Positions 1 through 6,295 of a stretch of 8,499 bases of DNA are shown here, piece after piece; the stretch's first letter is position 1, and each line of letters opens with the position of its first letter. The stretch spans positions 1 through 8,499 of the forward strand of contig DAOUUD010000069.1 of the NCBI GenBank assembly GCA_030668345.1. Reading direction: 5' to 3'. A program made the translations under genes and the position numbers. This DNA is from Candidatus Cloacimonadota bacterium (GTDB taxonomy: Bacteria; Cloacimonadota; Cloacimonadia; Cloacimonadales; TCS61). The notes beneath the pieces were generated by a model. The model saw nothing but the letters and a program-made list of their open reading frames with translations. It made no database searches and was not told where the DNA came from.

Positions 1-722
1 CCCAGGATGGGAGATATCTCTTTCCAGAAATACTTCTCGTATCTGTCATATAGATTTGCATATTGGGGATAAAGAGCAAATTTATCTGCAAGAGCTTCTA
101 TCTGATTTTCTGAAAGAGTCATTCCTTTATTTAAAGCTTCTACTCTTTCCCGTAACCTTAAAACTCGAAATACCGGGCTCACGTCTCGGATCTTTCCCCA
201 TCCGATCCCAATAAATGAGCTTGTGAAAATTTGACGGTCAATAAAATCCTGATTATTTTGAGAATCATTTCCTTCTCGATAAATAAATCTCGAATCTACA
301 GATGTATTTAAGAATAAATCTTTTTTAAAGTAATAGTCAAAATCTCCTTCAACTCTTGTTGTATATAGATAATCTCTGGAAATATCTTCAGTTTCCCATT
401 CTTCATTTTCGTAACCTGAATATTGAAAATCTGATGAAATATCAGAATTAAGTGTATATTTTATTTTCTCTGATTCAAAATTTCGCAGGTAACCTGGTGA
501 TAATATTATTCCATAGGATTCACTAATCCTTTTGTAATCTGTATCTTTTCTATAATAATAACTTCTGCCGGAAAAATTAATATCAAAAATCGAATATCCC
601 CAGGCGGGAAGTTGATAATCCTTAATCAAATCATGATCGTTAATTTTGAAACCAACGCTACTCCAACAATAAACAAATGATGCTATCAACATGATCAATG
701 CGGTAAAAATAATCTTCTTCAA
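1..722 (-). CDS. Secreted or outer-membrane-type beta-rich protein, 3' end beyond the window
   Basis: The frame stays open for 240 codons from a TTG at 722 to the window edge, so the C-terminus is missing. The N-terminus (KKIIFTALIMLIASFVY) is a lysine-led hydrophobic stretch that reads as a Sec signal peptide. No good lipobox precedes the Cys in FVYCWSS. The mature part alternates aromatic and polar residues (for example SGRSYYYRKD, DFDYYFKKDLFLNTSVDSRF), as expected of amphipathic beta strands. It then has GIGWGKIRDVSPVFRVLRLR followed by a more helical charged segment. This pattern is common in predicted outer-membrane barrel proteins of FCB-group bacteria, but I cannot name a family. The TTG start is preferred because GGGAGG lies 7 bases upstream. 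An in-frame ATG at 737 overlaps that ribosome site and has none of its own. It is transcribed divergently from the TldE-like gene. That it is coding is fairly sure; the function is unknown. Confidence 0.72.
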   Translation of the reverse strand, partial: MKKIIFTALIMLIASFVYCWSSVGFKINDHDLIKDYQLPAWGYSIFDINFSGRSYYYRKDTDYKRISESYGIILSPGYLRNFESEKIKYTLNSDISSDFQYSGYENEEWETEDISRDYLYTTRVEGDFDYYFKKDLFLNTSVDSRFIYREGNDSQNNQDFIDRQIFTSSFIGIGWGKIRDVSPVFRVLRLRERVEALNKGMTLSENQIEALADKFALYPQYANLYDRYEKYFWKEISPIL

Positions 723-729
723 AATAATA

Positions 730-735
730 CCTCCC
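730..735 (-). promoter_or_regulatory. Ribosome binding site that fixes a TTG start
   Basis: On the minus strand GGGAGG occupies 735 to 730, followed by seven bases and then TTG at 722-720. This spacing is ideal and argues for TTG over the ATG at 737-735, which shares a base with the site. Confidence 0.6.
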
Positions 736-943
736 ATTTCAAAACGCAAATCAATTCACAAAATTCATAGTACATTTTCAGTTTATTTCACATAAGCAAA
801 AACCTGATATTTTACTAATGATGTCAACTAAATTATTGATTATCAATATAATAATTAAGATACAGAAATGATAAATCTTATTTTTTTATTTACAGATTTT
901 TCGTTTAACTTCGTTTTGTTTACGAATTTTTCTAATAAAATAT

Positions 944-949
944 AAGGAG
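944..949 (+). promoter_or_regulatory. Ribosome binding site deciding the TldE-like start
   Basis: AAGGAG at 944-949 is followed by five bases and ATG at 955. The upstream in-frame GTG at 949 begins inside this site and cannot be served by it, so ATG 955 is the better start. Confidence 0.65.
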
Positions 950-954
950 TGATT

Positions 955-2280
955 ATGGAATTTCGAAACGAACTGGTGAAAATCTGTGAACAATACCCGA
1001 AGTTCAAATTTAATTTCCACTATCGAAACTGGGAAACGGATTTCCTGAGATTTTATCAGAGTCAGATCAATTATAACATCTCCAAAACGTCTGTCTCGCT
1101 TTCCACAACAATGTACAAAGGAAAGAAGTCGTACTCTTTCTCTCTGAAAAATCCTATAAAAGCAAAACTTCTCGAGAAGATCGAAGAAGTAAAGATGATC
1201 ATCGACAAATTACCGGAAGACCCGGATTTCATCGACCTGGAAGATGACCTTACAAAAAGTGCTGAAAAGGAAAAAATCAACAACATCGAAAAAGTATCTC
1301 TGGATAAGAAGATCGACATCTTGGAAAAACTCATAAAAGCAATCGAACCTTTCGATTTCAAAATTTACGGAACTTTTATCTGTAATTACAGAACGCTGTA
1401 TATCATCAACAGCAATGGCTTGAACAAACGTGAGATCTGCTCCCCCATTTTCCTGGAAGTCAAAGCAGTATCCAACAAAAACGAAGTTACAGTTTTAGAA
1501 ACCTATGGTGGAGAAAATTTCAATACTTTCGATGTGGAAAGATTCACAAAAGATTTAGCTACCAAAGTTGAAGCTGCCACCGGTGAGATCGTGGACGTAG
1601 AACCTGGAGAATATGAAGTTGTGTTAGCGCCACGTTGTATCGGAGATTATCTGATGTACCTGGAAAGCAGTATGACAGCTAGAAGCCTGGATACAAAACA
1701 AAGCTTTTTTGAAGGAAAGGTTGGTCAAAAGATCTTCCCGGAGAATATTACCATTACCGATGATCCAGAGCATCCTGACCTGATAAATTTCGATTACAAT
1801 CACGATGGTCATATTTATAAAAAACTCCCGATAATTGAAAAAGGTGTTTTCAAAAACTTTATGGTCGATAACTATTACGGACGAAAACTGAAAATGAAAA
1901 AGAATGGTGCTGAGGGTTCTGGCTTAGTAATGGAAACGGGTAATAAAACCCGTGAAGAATTAATAGGCTCGATAAAAAGGGGATTATATATTTCCAGCTT
2001 ACATTATATGAATTTCATTAATCGTAAGGAAACATCTGTAACCGGATTAACACGTGATGGTACTTTCCTGATAGAAAATGGAAAACTCACGAAAGCTGTA
2101 AATAATCTTCGTTTCACTGAAAGAATATCCGATATTATAAAAGGTATCAGCGAAATCGAAAATCGTTCTTACACAATTCCATCTTCAAGTAACTATGGTG
2201 AGTTTGAAATCTACAGCGCCAAAATGCCACATGTGAAAGTGAAAGGTTTTAAGATCAGTTCCTCCACGAGAACGGTATAG
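955..2280 (+). CDS. pmbA: TldE/PmbA-like subunit of TldD-TldE peptidase
   Basis: This is a 441-residue protein of the TldD/PmbA family, close to the usual TldE length. The C-terminal half from about residue 220 (YEVVLAPRCIGDYLMYL) onward has the family pattern. It includes SFFEGKVGQKIF, a DDP segment, then NGAEGSGLVMETGNKTREEL, which resembles the conserved glycine-rich region of TldE proteins. No HExxxH motif is present, as expected of TldE, the non-catalytic partner. The N-terminal half (about 1-215) is much less typical and has a Lys/Glu-rich stretch around residues 75-120. In E. coli, TldD and TldE form a complex that cleaves unfolded peptides, matures microcin B17 and degrades the CcdA antitoxin. 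The gene lies 102 bases before tldD on the same strand, which supports a joint complex. That gap is filled by a repeat element. Subfamily assignment rests on the missing zinc motif plus this partner. Confidence 0.85.
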   Translation: MEFRNELVKICEQYPKFKFNFHYRNWETDFLRFYQSQINYNISKTSVSLSTTMYKGKKSYSFSLKNPIKAKLLEKIEEVKMIIDKLPEDPDFIDLEDDLTKSAEKEKINNIEKVSLDKKIDILEKLIKAIEPFDFKIYGTFICNYRTLYIINSNGLNKREICSPIFLEVKAVSNKNEVTVLETYGGENFNTFDVERFTKDLATKVEAATGEIVDVEPGEYEVVLAPRCIGDYLMYLESSMTARSLDTKQSFFEGKVGQKIFPENITITDDPEHPDLINFDYNHDGHIYKKLPIIEKGVFKNFMVDNYYGRKLKMKKNGAEGSGLVMETGNKTREELIGSIKRGLYISSLHYMNFINRKETSVTGLTRDGTFLIENGKLTKAVNNLRFTERISDIIKGISEIENRSYTIPSSSNYGEFEIYSAKMPHVKVKGFKISSSTRTV

Positions 2281-2295
2281 GAGATTAATATCAAA

Positions 2296-2359
2296 TGCAG
2301 GTTCATTCTTGCAGATTGAACCGTAACGTTTCGGACGCATCAGAATGATACGTCCTGCA
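2296..2359 (+). repeat. Two-hairpin intergenic element, copy A
   Basis: TGCA at 2296-2299 can pair with TGCA at 2356-2359. Between them lie two hairpins with no spare bases at the outer edges. Hairpin 1 (2300-2322) has 9-base arms with one mismatch and loop TTGCA. A ten-base linker ending TTTC follows. Hairpin 2 (2333-2355) is GGACGCATCA, loop GAA, TGATACGTCC, with one C-A mismatch. The copy starts 16 bases after the TldE-like stop and ends 23 bases before the tldD ATG. It leaves the tldD ribosome site (AAAGGAG, 2371-2377) free. Related copies lie at 4137-4197 and 4829-4899, with a half copy at 3940-3969. No T-run follows, so it is not a classical terminator. Confidence 0.8.
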
Positions 2360-2382
2360 TTTTGAGCAAAAAAGGAGAATAA

Positions 2383-3822
2383 ATGAAAAAATTAGTTTAT
2401 GATATAATTAATAAATTGGACATCCCGGAAGTAACCTATGCAGATGTACGCTTTACAAATACCGATGACCAAACAGTTTATTTTGAGAAAGGAAACCTGA
2501 AGTATTTTGGATCGGACATGGATTCGATGGCGCTTGGAATCCGTGTTCTGGTCAACGGTTGCTGGGGATTTGCCGGTACTACAATTCTTACTGATGCTTC
2601 CATAGAAAAAACGATTAAGAAAGCTATTACCAACGCGAAAGTTGGCAGCAGGTTTCGCAGGGAACCAGTCTCTTTTAAGAAACTGAAACCCGTTAAGGCA
2701 AGTTACTCCTTTGCTCCCAAAGAAGACCCTTTCCAAATAGATGATAAATTTAAGATCGATTACCATGAGAAGATCGCAAAAAAACTGGTTGGGAACGAGA
2801 AGATCGTGTATTCAAACACTTATACCGTCTTTTATCGACAATATAAAATATTCGCAAATACAGAGGGAACATTCGTAGATTCGATGGTTTACGACACCAT
2901 GCCCATGATGTATGTTCTGGCATCCGATGGCAAAGAAACAATGTGTAGAACCTGGCCCGGTCACATGAATGGAAGACGCGGTGGTTTTGAAGTTGTTCGT
3001 AATGTAAAGATGGAAGAAAATGCAGATAAGATAATTGAAGAAGCTATAAAGTTGCTGGATGCACCCCGCATAGAAGAAGAGCGAGCAGATATCATCATTG
3101 GTGGTGGACACCTTGCTTTGCAATTGCACGAATCTGTGGGACATGCCACCGAAGCTGATAGGATCTTTGGCAAGGAAATTTCTTATGCAGGAAAGACATT
3201 TATTAAACCTGCCATGCTGAGTAATTTTAAATACGGTTCGGAAATTGTGAATATTTTCAGTGACAGCACCAATGAAGGAGGAATGGGATTCCACCTGGTG
3301 GATGATGAAGGAACTCCCGGTGCAAATGTGGATATCGTGAAAAACGGCATCCTGCTGGATCAGCAGACTTCGCAGGAAACAGCAGCTCTTTTGGGTGTGC
3401 AGCCCAGTTCCAATATGCTGGCTTCTTTTGCCGATGATATCCCGCTCATCAGAATGACGAATTTCTGCCTGGCTCCTGGAAAAGGTAGCCTGGATGATCT
3501 GATCAAATCTACAGAAAATGGTTATTATATAGATTTCACCAAAACATGGAGCATCGATGATAATAGAAATAATTTCCAGTTCACTACTGAGATCGGCTGG
3601 AAGATCGAGAATGGCAAACTTAAGCATATCGTGAAAGAACCAACTTACTACGGAATAACTCCCGAATTCTGGGCTGCCTGCAATGGAATCTGCGGACCGG
3701 AAGAGTGGGAATTCCACGGCACGTTCCATTGCGGAAAAGGCGAACCCGGTCAAAGTATGCATCTTTCTCACGGTGTTGCTCCTGCCAGATTCAAGAATAT
3801 AGTGTGTAATGTGAAAGCGTGA
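2383..3822 (+). CDS. tldD: TldD zinc metallopeptidase
   Basis: This is a 479-residue TldD, the catalytic subunit of the TldD-TldE peptidase, and its length is normal for the family. The zinc motif HESVGH (HExxxH) is at residues 249-254, in LQLHESVGHATEADR, with E250 as the expected catalytic base. Near the C-terminus CGKGEPGQ starts with C450, the likely third zinc ligand, because TldD proteins carry a conserved Cys there; the assignment is by position only. The N-terminal domain opens with DIPEVTYADVRF and includes GIRVLVNGCWGFAGT at about 52-66, both typical of the family. The complex acts on unfolded or small peptides in the cytoplasm, and no signal peptide is seen. A good ribosome site, AAAGGAG at 2371-2377, sits five bases before the ATG. 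The gene ends with two consecutive in-frame stops (TGA TAA, 3820-3825). A long antisense open frame over its second half is a shadow. Confidence 0.95.
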   Translation: MKKLVYDIINKLDIPEVTYADVRFTNTDDQTVYFEKGNLKYFGSDMDSMALGIRVLVNGCWGFAGTTILTDASIEKTIKKAITNAKVGSRFRREPVSFKKLKPVKASYSFAPKEDPFQIDDKFKIDYHEKIAKKLVGNEKIVYSNTYTVFYRQYKIFANTEGTFVDSMVYDTMPMMYVLASDGKETMCRTWPGHMNGRRGGFEVVRNVKMEENADKIIEEAIKLLDAPRIEEERADIIIGGGHLALQLHESVGHATEADRIFGKEISYAGKTFIKPAMLSNFKYGSEIVNIFSDSTNEGGMGFHLVDDEGTPGANVDIVKNGILLDQQTSQETAALLGVQPSSNMLASFADDIPLIRMTNFCLAPGKGSLDDLIKSTENGYYIDFTKTWSIDDNRNNFQFTTEIGWKIENGKLKHIVKEPTYYGITPEFWAACNGICGPEEWEFHGTFHCGKGEPGQSMHLSHGVAPARFKNIVCNVKA

Positions 3823-3827
3823 TAATA

Positions 3828-3935
3828 GCTCACGGATGCACACGGAAAAAGGGGATTGGAGCTAAAACTTGTATCGTAGAATCAGTGTGTTATTTGCTGT
3901 TTTTTATTTCAGTTAAATCCGTCTAATCCGTGAGC
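3828..3935. repeat. Long inverted repeat after tldD
   Basis: GCTCACGGAT at 3828-3837 is the exact reverse complement of ATCCGTGAGC at 3926-3935. Inside it ACGGA (3842-3846) pairs with TCCGT (3918-3922). Each arm is itself a short direct repeat: CACGGA twice at 3831 and 3841, AATCCGT twice at 3916 and 3925. The roughly 70-base interior shows no gene. It starts five bases after the tldD TGA. I recall similar ACGGATTAGACGGA-type repeats from other environmental genomes, but this is not verified here. It lacks a terminal T-run, so a terminator role is unsupported. Confidence 0.65.
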
Positions 3936-3939
3936 GTTG

Positions 3940-3969
3940 TTTCGGACGCATCAGAATGATACATCTTGC
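3940..3969 (+). repeat. Half copy of the two-hairpin element, copy B
   Basis: This keeps the TTTC linker end (3940-3943), hairpin 2 (3944-3966) and the closing TGC (3967-3969) but has no hairpin 1. The hairpin's 3' arm reads TGATACATCT instead of TGATACGTCC, so pairing is weaker. The right arm of the long inverted repeat ends only four bases upstream, where hairpin 1 and the linker should be. This suggests decay or replacement by the other repeat. Confidence 0.65.
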
Positions 3970-3992
3970 TGATTAGCATAATTTTGCATTAA

Positions 3993-4132
3993 CCACCGGT
4001 TTCAACCGGTGGAAAGAAAGAATGAAAAAGATCGAACCGTTTCAACGGTTTCTCGGTTGTTGTTTCGAGTCGTCGTCAACTCGTTCCATAGCTCCCGCTA
4101 TGGAATGTCATTGGTGTTTGTAGCTCAAGCTA
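3993..4132. repeat. Chain of five different hairpins
   Basis: Five palindromes follow one another. (1) CCACCGGTT / AACCGGTGG at 3993-4012, perfect 9-base arms around TC. (2) AACCGTT / AACGGTT at 4035-4050, also centred on TTTCAA. (3) CGAGT / ACTCG at 4066-4083, weak. (4) TTCCATAGC / GCTATGGAA at 4084-4105, perfect 9-base arms and loop TCCC. (5) TAGCT / AGCTA at 4121-4132. Five bases later copy C of the two-hairpin element begins, so the chain continues to 4197. Such clusters resemble REP/BIME arrays in general form. A 33-codon open frame from 4022 to 4123 is explained by these palindromes and is not called as a gene. Confidence 0.7.
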
Positions 4133-4136
4133 TTCA

Positions 4137-4197
4137 GCAGGTTCAATCTTACAGATTGAACTAAATTTTTCGGACGCATCAGCATGATACGTCCTGC
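4137..4197 (+). repeat. Two-hairpin intergenic element, copy C
   Basis: GCA (4137-4139) closes with TGC (4195-4197). Hairpin 1 (4140-4162) has arms GGTTCAATC and GATTGAACT, loop TTACA, with a G-T pair at its base. The linker is nine bases ending TTTC. Hairpin 2 (4172-4194) is the same as in copy A except for a GCA loop. It ends 35 bases before the ATG of the PH-domain gene and leaves that gene's AGGAGG site clear. Confidence 0.8.
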
Positions 4198-4232
4198 AAA
4201 ACAAATGAAGTCTTTTAATTCAGGAGGAAAAA

Positions 4233-4820
4233 ATGAAAATTAAACCAGACAGGAAATTGATCACAAAATCGTGGTTAATCCTGATTACATTCTCAATTGT
4301 GATTGTGCTTTTCGCATGTGTTCTGTATATAATTCCAGCATTAGACAGTGAGGTTGATTTTACGCCATTTTCTTATTATTTGTGGTGGGTTGTGATCATC
4401 CTTATCCTCGCGATGTGGATTATTTCTGCACCGATCATGATTTTATGGATTAAGAACCTATCTTACTTTATAGAAGCTGATAAGATCGTTATCGAAAAAG
4501 GTATTCTCACTAAAATCAAACAGAATATTCCATTTAGAATGATCACAGATTTTATGCTGGAAAGAACTCTTTACGATAGATGGCTTGGCATAGGCTCGAT
4601 CAAGATACAAACTGCAGGTCAAACTCAAAATGCAACAGGTTATGAAGGGAAACTTACAGGTCTTATAAACTGGGATGAATTTCACGAAAAATTAAGATCA
4701 GACTTGAGCGAAATAAGATCATCCGCAAAATCCAAATCTTCCCAAACTGATGAAGGAACTCTGGAAAATATTCTGAATGAGCTAAAGAAGATCAGTAGTA
4801 TTTTGGGAAAAGGGAAATAA
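4233..4820 (+). CDS. Bacterial PH-domain (bPH2/DUF304, YdbS-like) membrane protein
   Basis: This is a 195-residue membrane protein. Two hydrophobic segments lie at about residues 14-36 and 49-73, joined by a short acidic loop (LDSEVDFTPF). A bPH2-type domain follows at about 77-155. YFIEADKIVIEKGILTKIKQ, then IPFRMITDFMLERTLYDRWLGIGSIKIQTAG, match the family's usual pattern: a start strand, then R-I/T-D, then a G-I-G strand ending TAG. The topology (two membrane helices, then a cytoplasmic PH-like domain) is that of YdbS-like proteins. The C-terminal 40 residues are polar and end in a predicted helix (LENILNELKKISSIL). No catalytic residues are seen, so the role is probably scaffolding or binding at the membrane, and the exact function is unknown. 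The start is clear: AGGAGG at 4222-4227 sits five bases before the ATG. The PrsW-like gene follows after a 99-base gap filled by repeat copy D. Confidence 0.82.
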   Translation: MKIKPDRKLITKSWLILITFSIVIVLFACVLYIIPALDSEVDFTPFSYYLWWVVIILILAMWIISAPIMILWIKNLSYFIEADKIVIEKGILTKIKQNIPFRMITDFMLERTLYDRWLGIGSIKIQTAGQTQNATGYEGKLTGLINWDEFHEKLRSDLSEIRSSAKSKSSQTDEGTLENILNELKKISSILGKGK

Positions 4821-4828
4821 GGAAGAAT

Positions 4829-4899
4829 GGCAGGTTCAATCCTGCAGCTGCCGGATTGAACTATAGCATTTCGGACGCAGCAGAATGATACGTCCTGCA
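4829..4899 (+). repeat. Two-hairpin intergenic element, copy D
   Basis: GCA (4830-4832) closes with TGC (4896-4898). Hairpin 1 (4833-4862) is extended: arms GGTTCAATCC and GGATTGAACT, with a ten-base loop TGCAGCTGCC. The linker is ten bases ending TTTC. Hairpin 2 (4873-4895) has GGACGCAGCA in its 5' arm, so one extra pair is lost compared with copy A. It begins nine bases after the PH-gene stop and its closing TGC ends 21 bases before the next ATG, filling the gap almost completely. Confidence 0.8.
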
Positions 4900-4919
4900 A
4901 AGAGCACAAAAGGCAATAA

Positions 4920-5621
4920 ATGCATTATATTTTATTAGGTTTTGCTCCTGGACTTTACTGGTTGTGGTATTTTTACCAGCGCGACAAATTGGAGCCCGAG
5001 CCCAAGAAACTGGTCTTAATTTCTTATTTCCTGGGAATTCTTGCAGCAGGTCTTGTGATCTTTATCCACATGCCTTTCAAATGGAATTATTTTATCTCGG
5101 CAGTAATAGCAGCTCCCATACTGGAAGAGCTCGCTAAATTCCTGATGGTATGGGCTTATTTATATCGAAACAAGAATTTCAGTGAACCGATGGATGGCAT
5201 TGTGTATGCAGCAGCAGTTGCCCTGGGTTTTGCTTCTATAGAGAATGGACTGTATCTCTTCAGGATAAACCAGCAGGCTAAATTCCTGCTTTCCAATGTC
5301 ATACTGATCCGGGCTTTTCTTTCCGTACCTGCACATGCTCTTTTCTCCGGCATCTGGGGATATGCACTGGGAAGATACAAATTTGATAAAAAGAAAAACC
5401 GCTTTGTTGTGCTATACGGACTTCTGCTGGCAATACTTCTTCATGCTGCATTTAATTATGTGTGTCTCATACCGGTATATTCTTCTTTCGGATTGCTCAT
5501 TCTTACTGCTGCTATGTGGATGCTTATGAATAAAAAGATTCTAAAAGCAGAAGAAGTTTCACCTTACAAAAGGAAATTCCTGTTTTTTAATTGGAAAAAG
5601 AAACCAAAAAAAGAGAAGTGA
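4920..5621 (+). CDS. PrsW-family intramembrane metalloprotease
   Basis: This 233-residue polytopic membrane protein carries the PrsW family motifs. RDKLEPEP is at residues 21-28 after the first membrane helix. EELAK is at 69-73 (the EExxK motif), GFASIEN at 103-109, PAHALFSG at 137-144 with H139, and LLHAAFNY at 173-180 with H175. The glutamates and histidines are the expected metal and catalytic residues. About seven hydrophobic segments are visible, and the C-terminus is strongly basic (KKKPKKEK). In Bacillus subtilis PrsW makes the first cut in the anti-sigma factor RsiW. No sigma/anti-sigma pair lies in this window, so the substrate here is unknown. The ribosome site is modest (AAAAGG at 4908-4913, six bases before ATG). 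The stop overlaps the next start as TGATG, which suggests translational coupling. Confidence 0.88.
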   Translation: MHYILLGFAPGLYWLWYFYQRDKLEPEPKKLVLISYFLGILAAGLVIFIHMPFKWNYFISAVIAAPILEELAKFLMVWAYLYRNKNFSEPMDGIVYAAAVALGFASIENGLYLFRINQQAKFLLSNVILIRAFLSVPAHALFSGIWGYALGRYKFDKKKNRFVVLYGLLLAILLHAAFNYVCLIPVYSSFGLLILTAAMWMLMNKKILKAEEVSPYKRKFLFFNWKKKPKKEK

Positions 5622-6295
5622 TGAAAAAATATTTCTTTAGTGTGATGCTTATTCTAATCAGTTCAATATTGCATTCTATCACACTGAAAGAAGCTTACGA
5701 CTCTGCACCTTCACAAGCAGGTTATGATAAATACCTGGAACTGGAAACAGGTGCTATATATACTGGCGGATTGTTGATCGGAAAAATACTCAATCCCATA
5801 ACAGCGGAATTGGAAGGTGAGAATTTGCAGGATGTTCGCATTGAGGGTAACGGAGCTATCCTTGACCTGCAGGGTGAACAGATATGCATTTCTTATTGTG
5901 AGAACCAACTGGATATAGATAATTGCATAATAATAAATGGCAACATTCGCTATCGTGGGATCAACCTTCCTTCGGGATCGTTCCAACCAACAGGTTATGT
6001 GGAATATTGTACTTTTTATGAAACACATGACTATGGTGTGAGATTATTTGGTGCGGGTGCAGGTATCAGACTTGAAAGAAACATTCTAATTAATGCTGTG
6101 GAAACCGGAGATGATTTTACTTACATTAACGGCAGTTCGATGGAATGGTTACCTACAGGAGCAAACGTTGCTATCAGTATTTTTTACAGCACGTACGGCG
6201 TTCCGCAACTTATCGATAACTGGTCATATCATACTGACGAGATCGTGAATGCTGATTCCATTCGTCATTTCGTTGAATTATGCGAATATGGTTGA
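5621..6295 (+). CDS. Beta-helix surface protein, N-terminal part ending at an in-frame TGA
   Basis: The ATG at 5621 shares its A with the upstream TGA, and 224 codons follow to a TGA at 6293-6295. A signal peptide is clear (MKKYFFSVMLILISSILHS). The rest reads as the first module of a right-handed parallel beta-helix: DVRIEGNGAILDLQGEQI, then short strand-and-turn repeats such as QLDIDNCIIINGNIRYRG and GIRLERNILINAV. A TTG 30 bases upstream is in frame but would put a charged leader ahead of the signal peptide, so ATG 5621 is preferred. The frame does not end naturally. After the TGA the same frame continues for 489 codons with matching sequence character, so this is most likely the front of one 714-codon gene broken by a nonsense change. 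The encoded piece alone would be secreted but would lack the C-terminal sorting module. Confidence 0.75.
   Translation: MKKYFFSVMLILISSILHSITLKEAYDSAPSQAGYDKYLELETGAIYTGGLLIGKILNPITAELEGENLQDVRIEGNGAILDLQGEQICISYCENQLDIDNCIIINGNIRYRGINLPSGSFQPTGYVEYCTFYETHDYGVRLFGAGAGIRLERNILINAVETGDDFTYINGSSMEWLPTGANVAISIFYSTYGVPQLIDNWSYHTDEIVNADSIRHFVELCEYG
6293..6295 (+). other. In-frame TGA interrupting the beta-helix gene
   Basis: The codons around the stop read CEYG, TGA, TPPQPVSWAWQNN, all in one frame from 5621 to 7765. A single-base change from TGG would give EYGWTPPQPVSWAW. The element could be a true nonsense mutation, a sequence error or a readthrough site. A small hairpin with GGTC in its loop lies at 6304-6325, but other evidence for selenocysteine is absent. 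Confidence 0.7.

Larger units (their letters stand above)
723..954. promoter_or_regulatory. Divergent intergenic region with palindrome and possible -10 box
   Basis: This very AT-rich gap separates the minus-strand gene from the TldE-like gene and must hold promoters for both. A perfect 15-base palindrome, TATTGATTATCAATA, lies at 834-848. It touches a plus-strand TATAAT at 847-852 that could be a -10 box for the TldE-like gene. The best upstream hexamer (TCAACT at 824-829, 17-base spacing) matches a sigma-70 -35 box poorly. On the minus strand TACTAT at 772 to 767 is a weak -10 candidate without a clear -35. A palindrome overlapping a -10 box would suit a repressor site, but in DNA this AT-rich it may be chance. 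No RNA gene is seen here. Confidence 0.3.

Noticed and set aside
834..848. FNR/CRP-type box (TTGAT and ATCAA halves)
   Set aside because: The half-sites are one base apart, while FNR boxes need four.
1071..1361. A 96-codon open frame on the minus strand in the TldE-like gene
   Set aside because: Ser/Phe-rich shadow of a Lys/Glu-rich coding stretch, with no ribosome site or domain.
2333..2355. Rho-independent terminator at hairpin 2 copies
   Set aside because: No T-run follows any copy. The sequence continues CTGCA and then the next ribosome site.
2812..3843. A 343-codon open frame on the minus strand across tldD
   Set aside because: It lies antisense to a clear TldD with zinc motif, has no ribosome site or recognisable domain, and its residues are Cys/His/Ser-rich as in shadow frames.
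3993..4052. CRISPR repeats sharing GTTTCAAC
   Set aside because: Only two copies of differing length, without regular spacers; each is a self-contained palindrome.
4022..4123. A 33-codon open frame (MKKIEPFQRF start) in the tldD-PH gap
   Set aside because: Its sequence is fully accounted for by the chain of palindromes, and the ribosome site is weak. It looks like a repeat read as protein.
2296..4899. Integron cassette array with attC sites between genes
   Set aside because: The elements are two separate hairpins, not one long imperfect palindrome. No GTTRRRY/RYYYAAC core ends are seen, and the genes are ordinary operon-type genes such as tldD.
5591..5620. Upstream TTG start for the beta-helix gene
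   Set aside because: It would place ten mostly charged residues before a textbook signal peptide and lie deep inside the PrsW-like gene; ATG 5621 is better.
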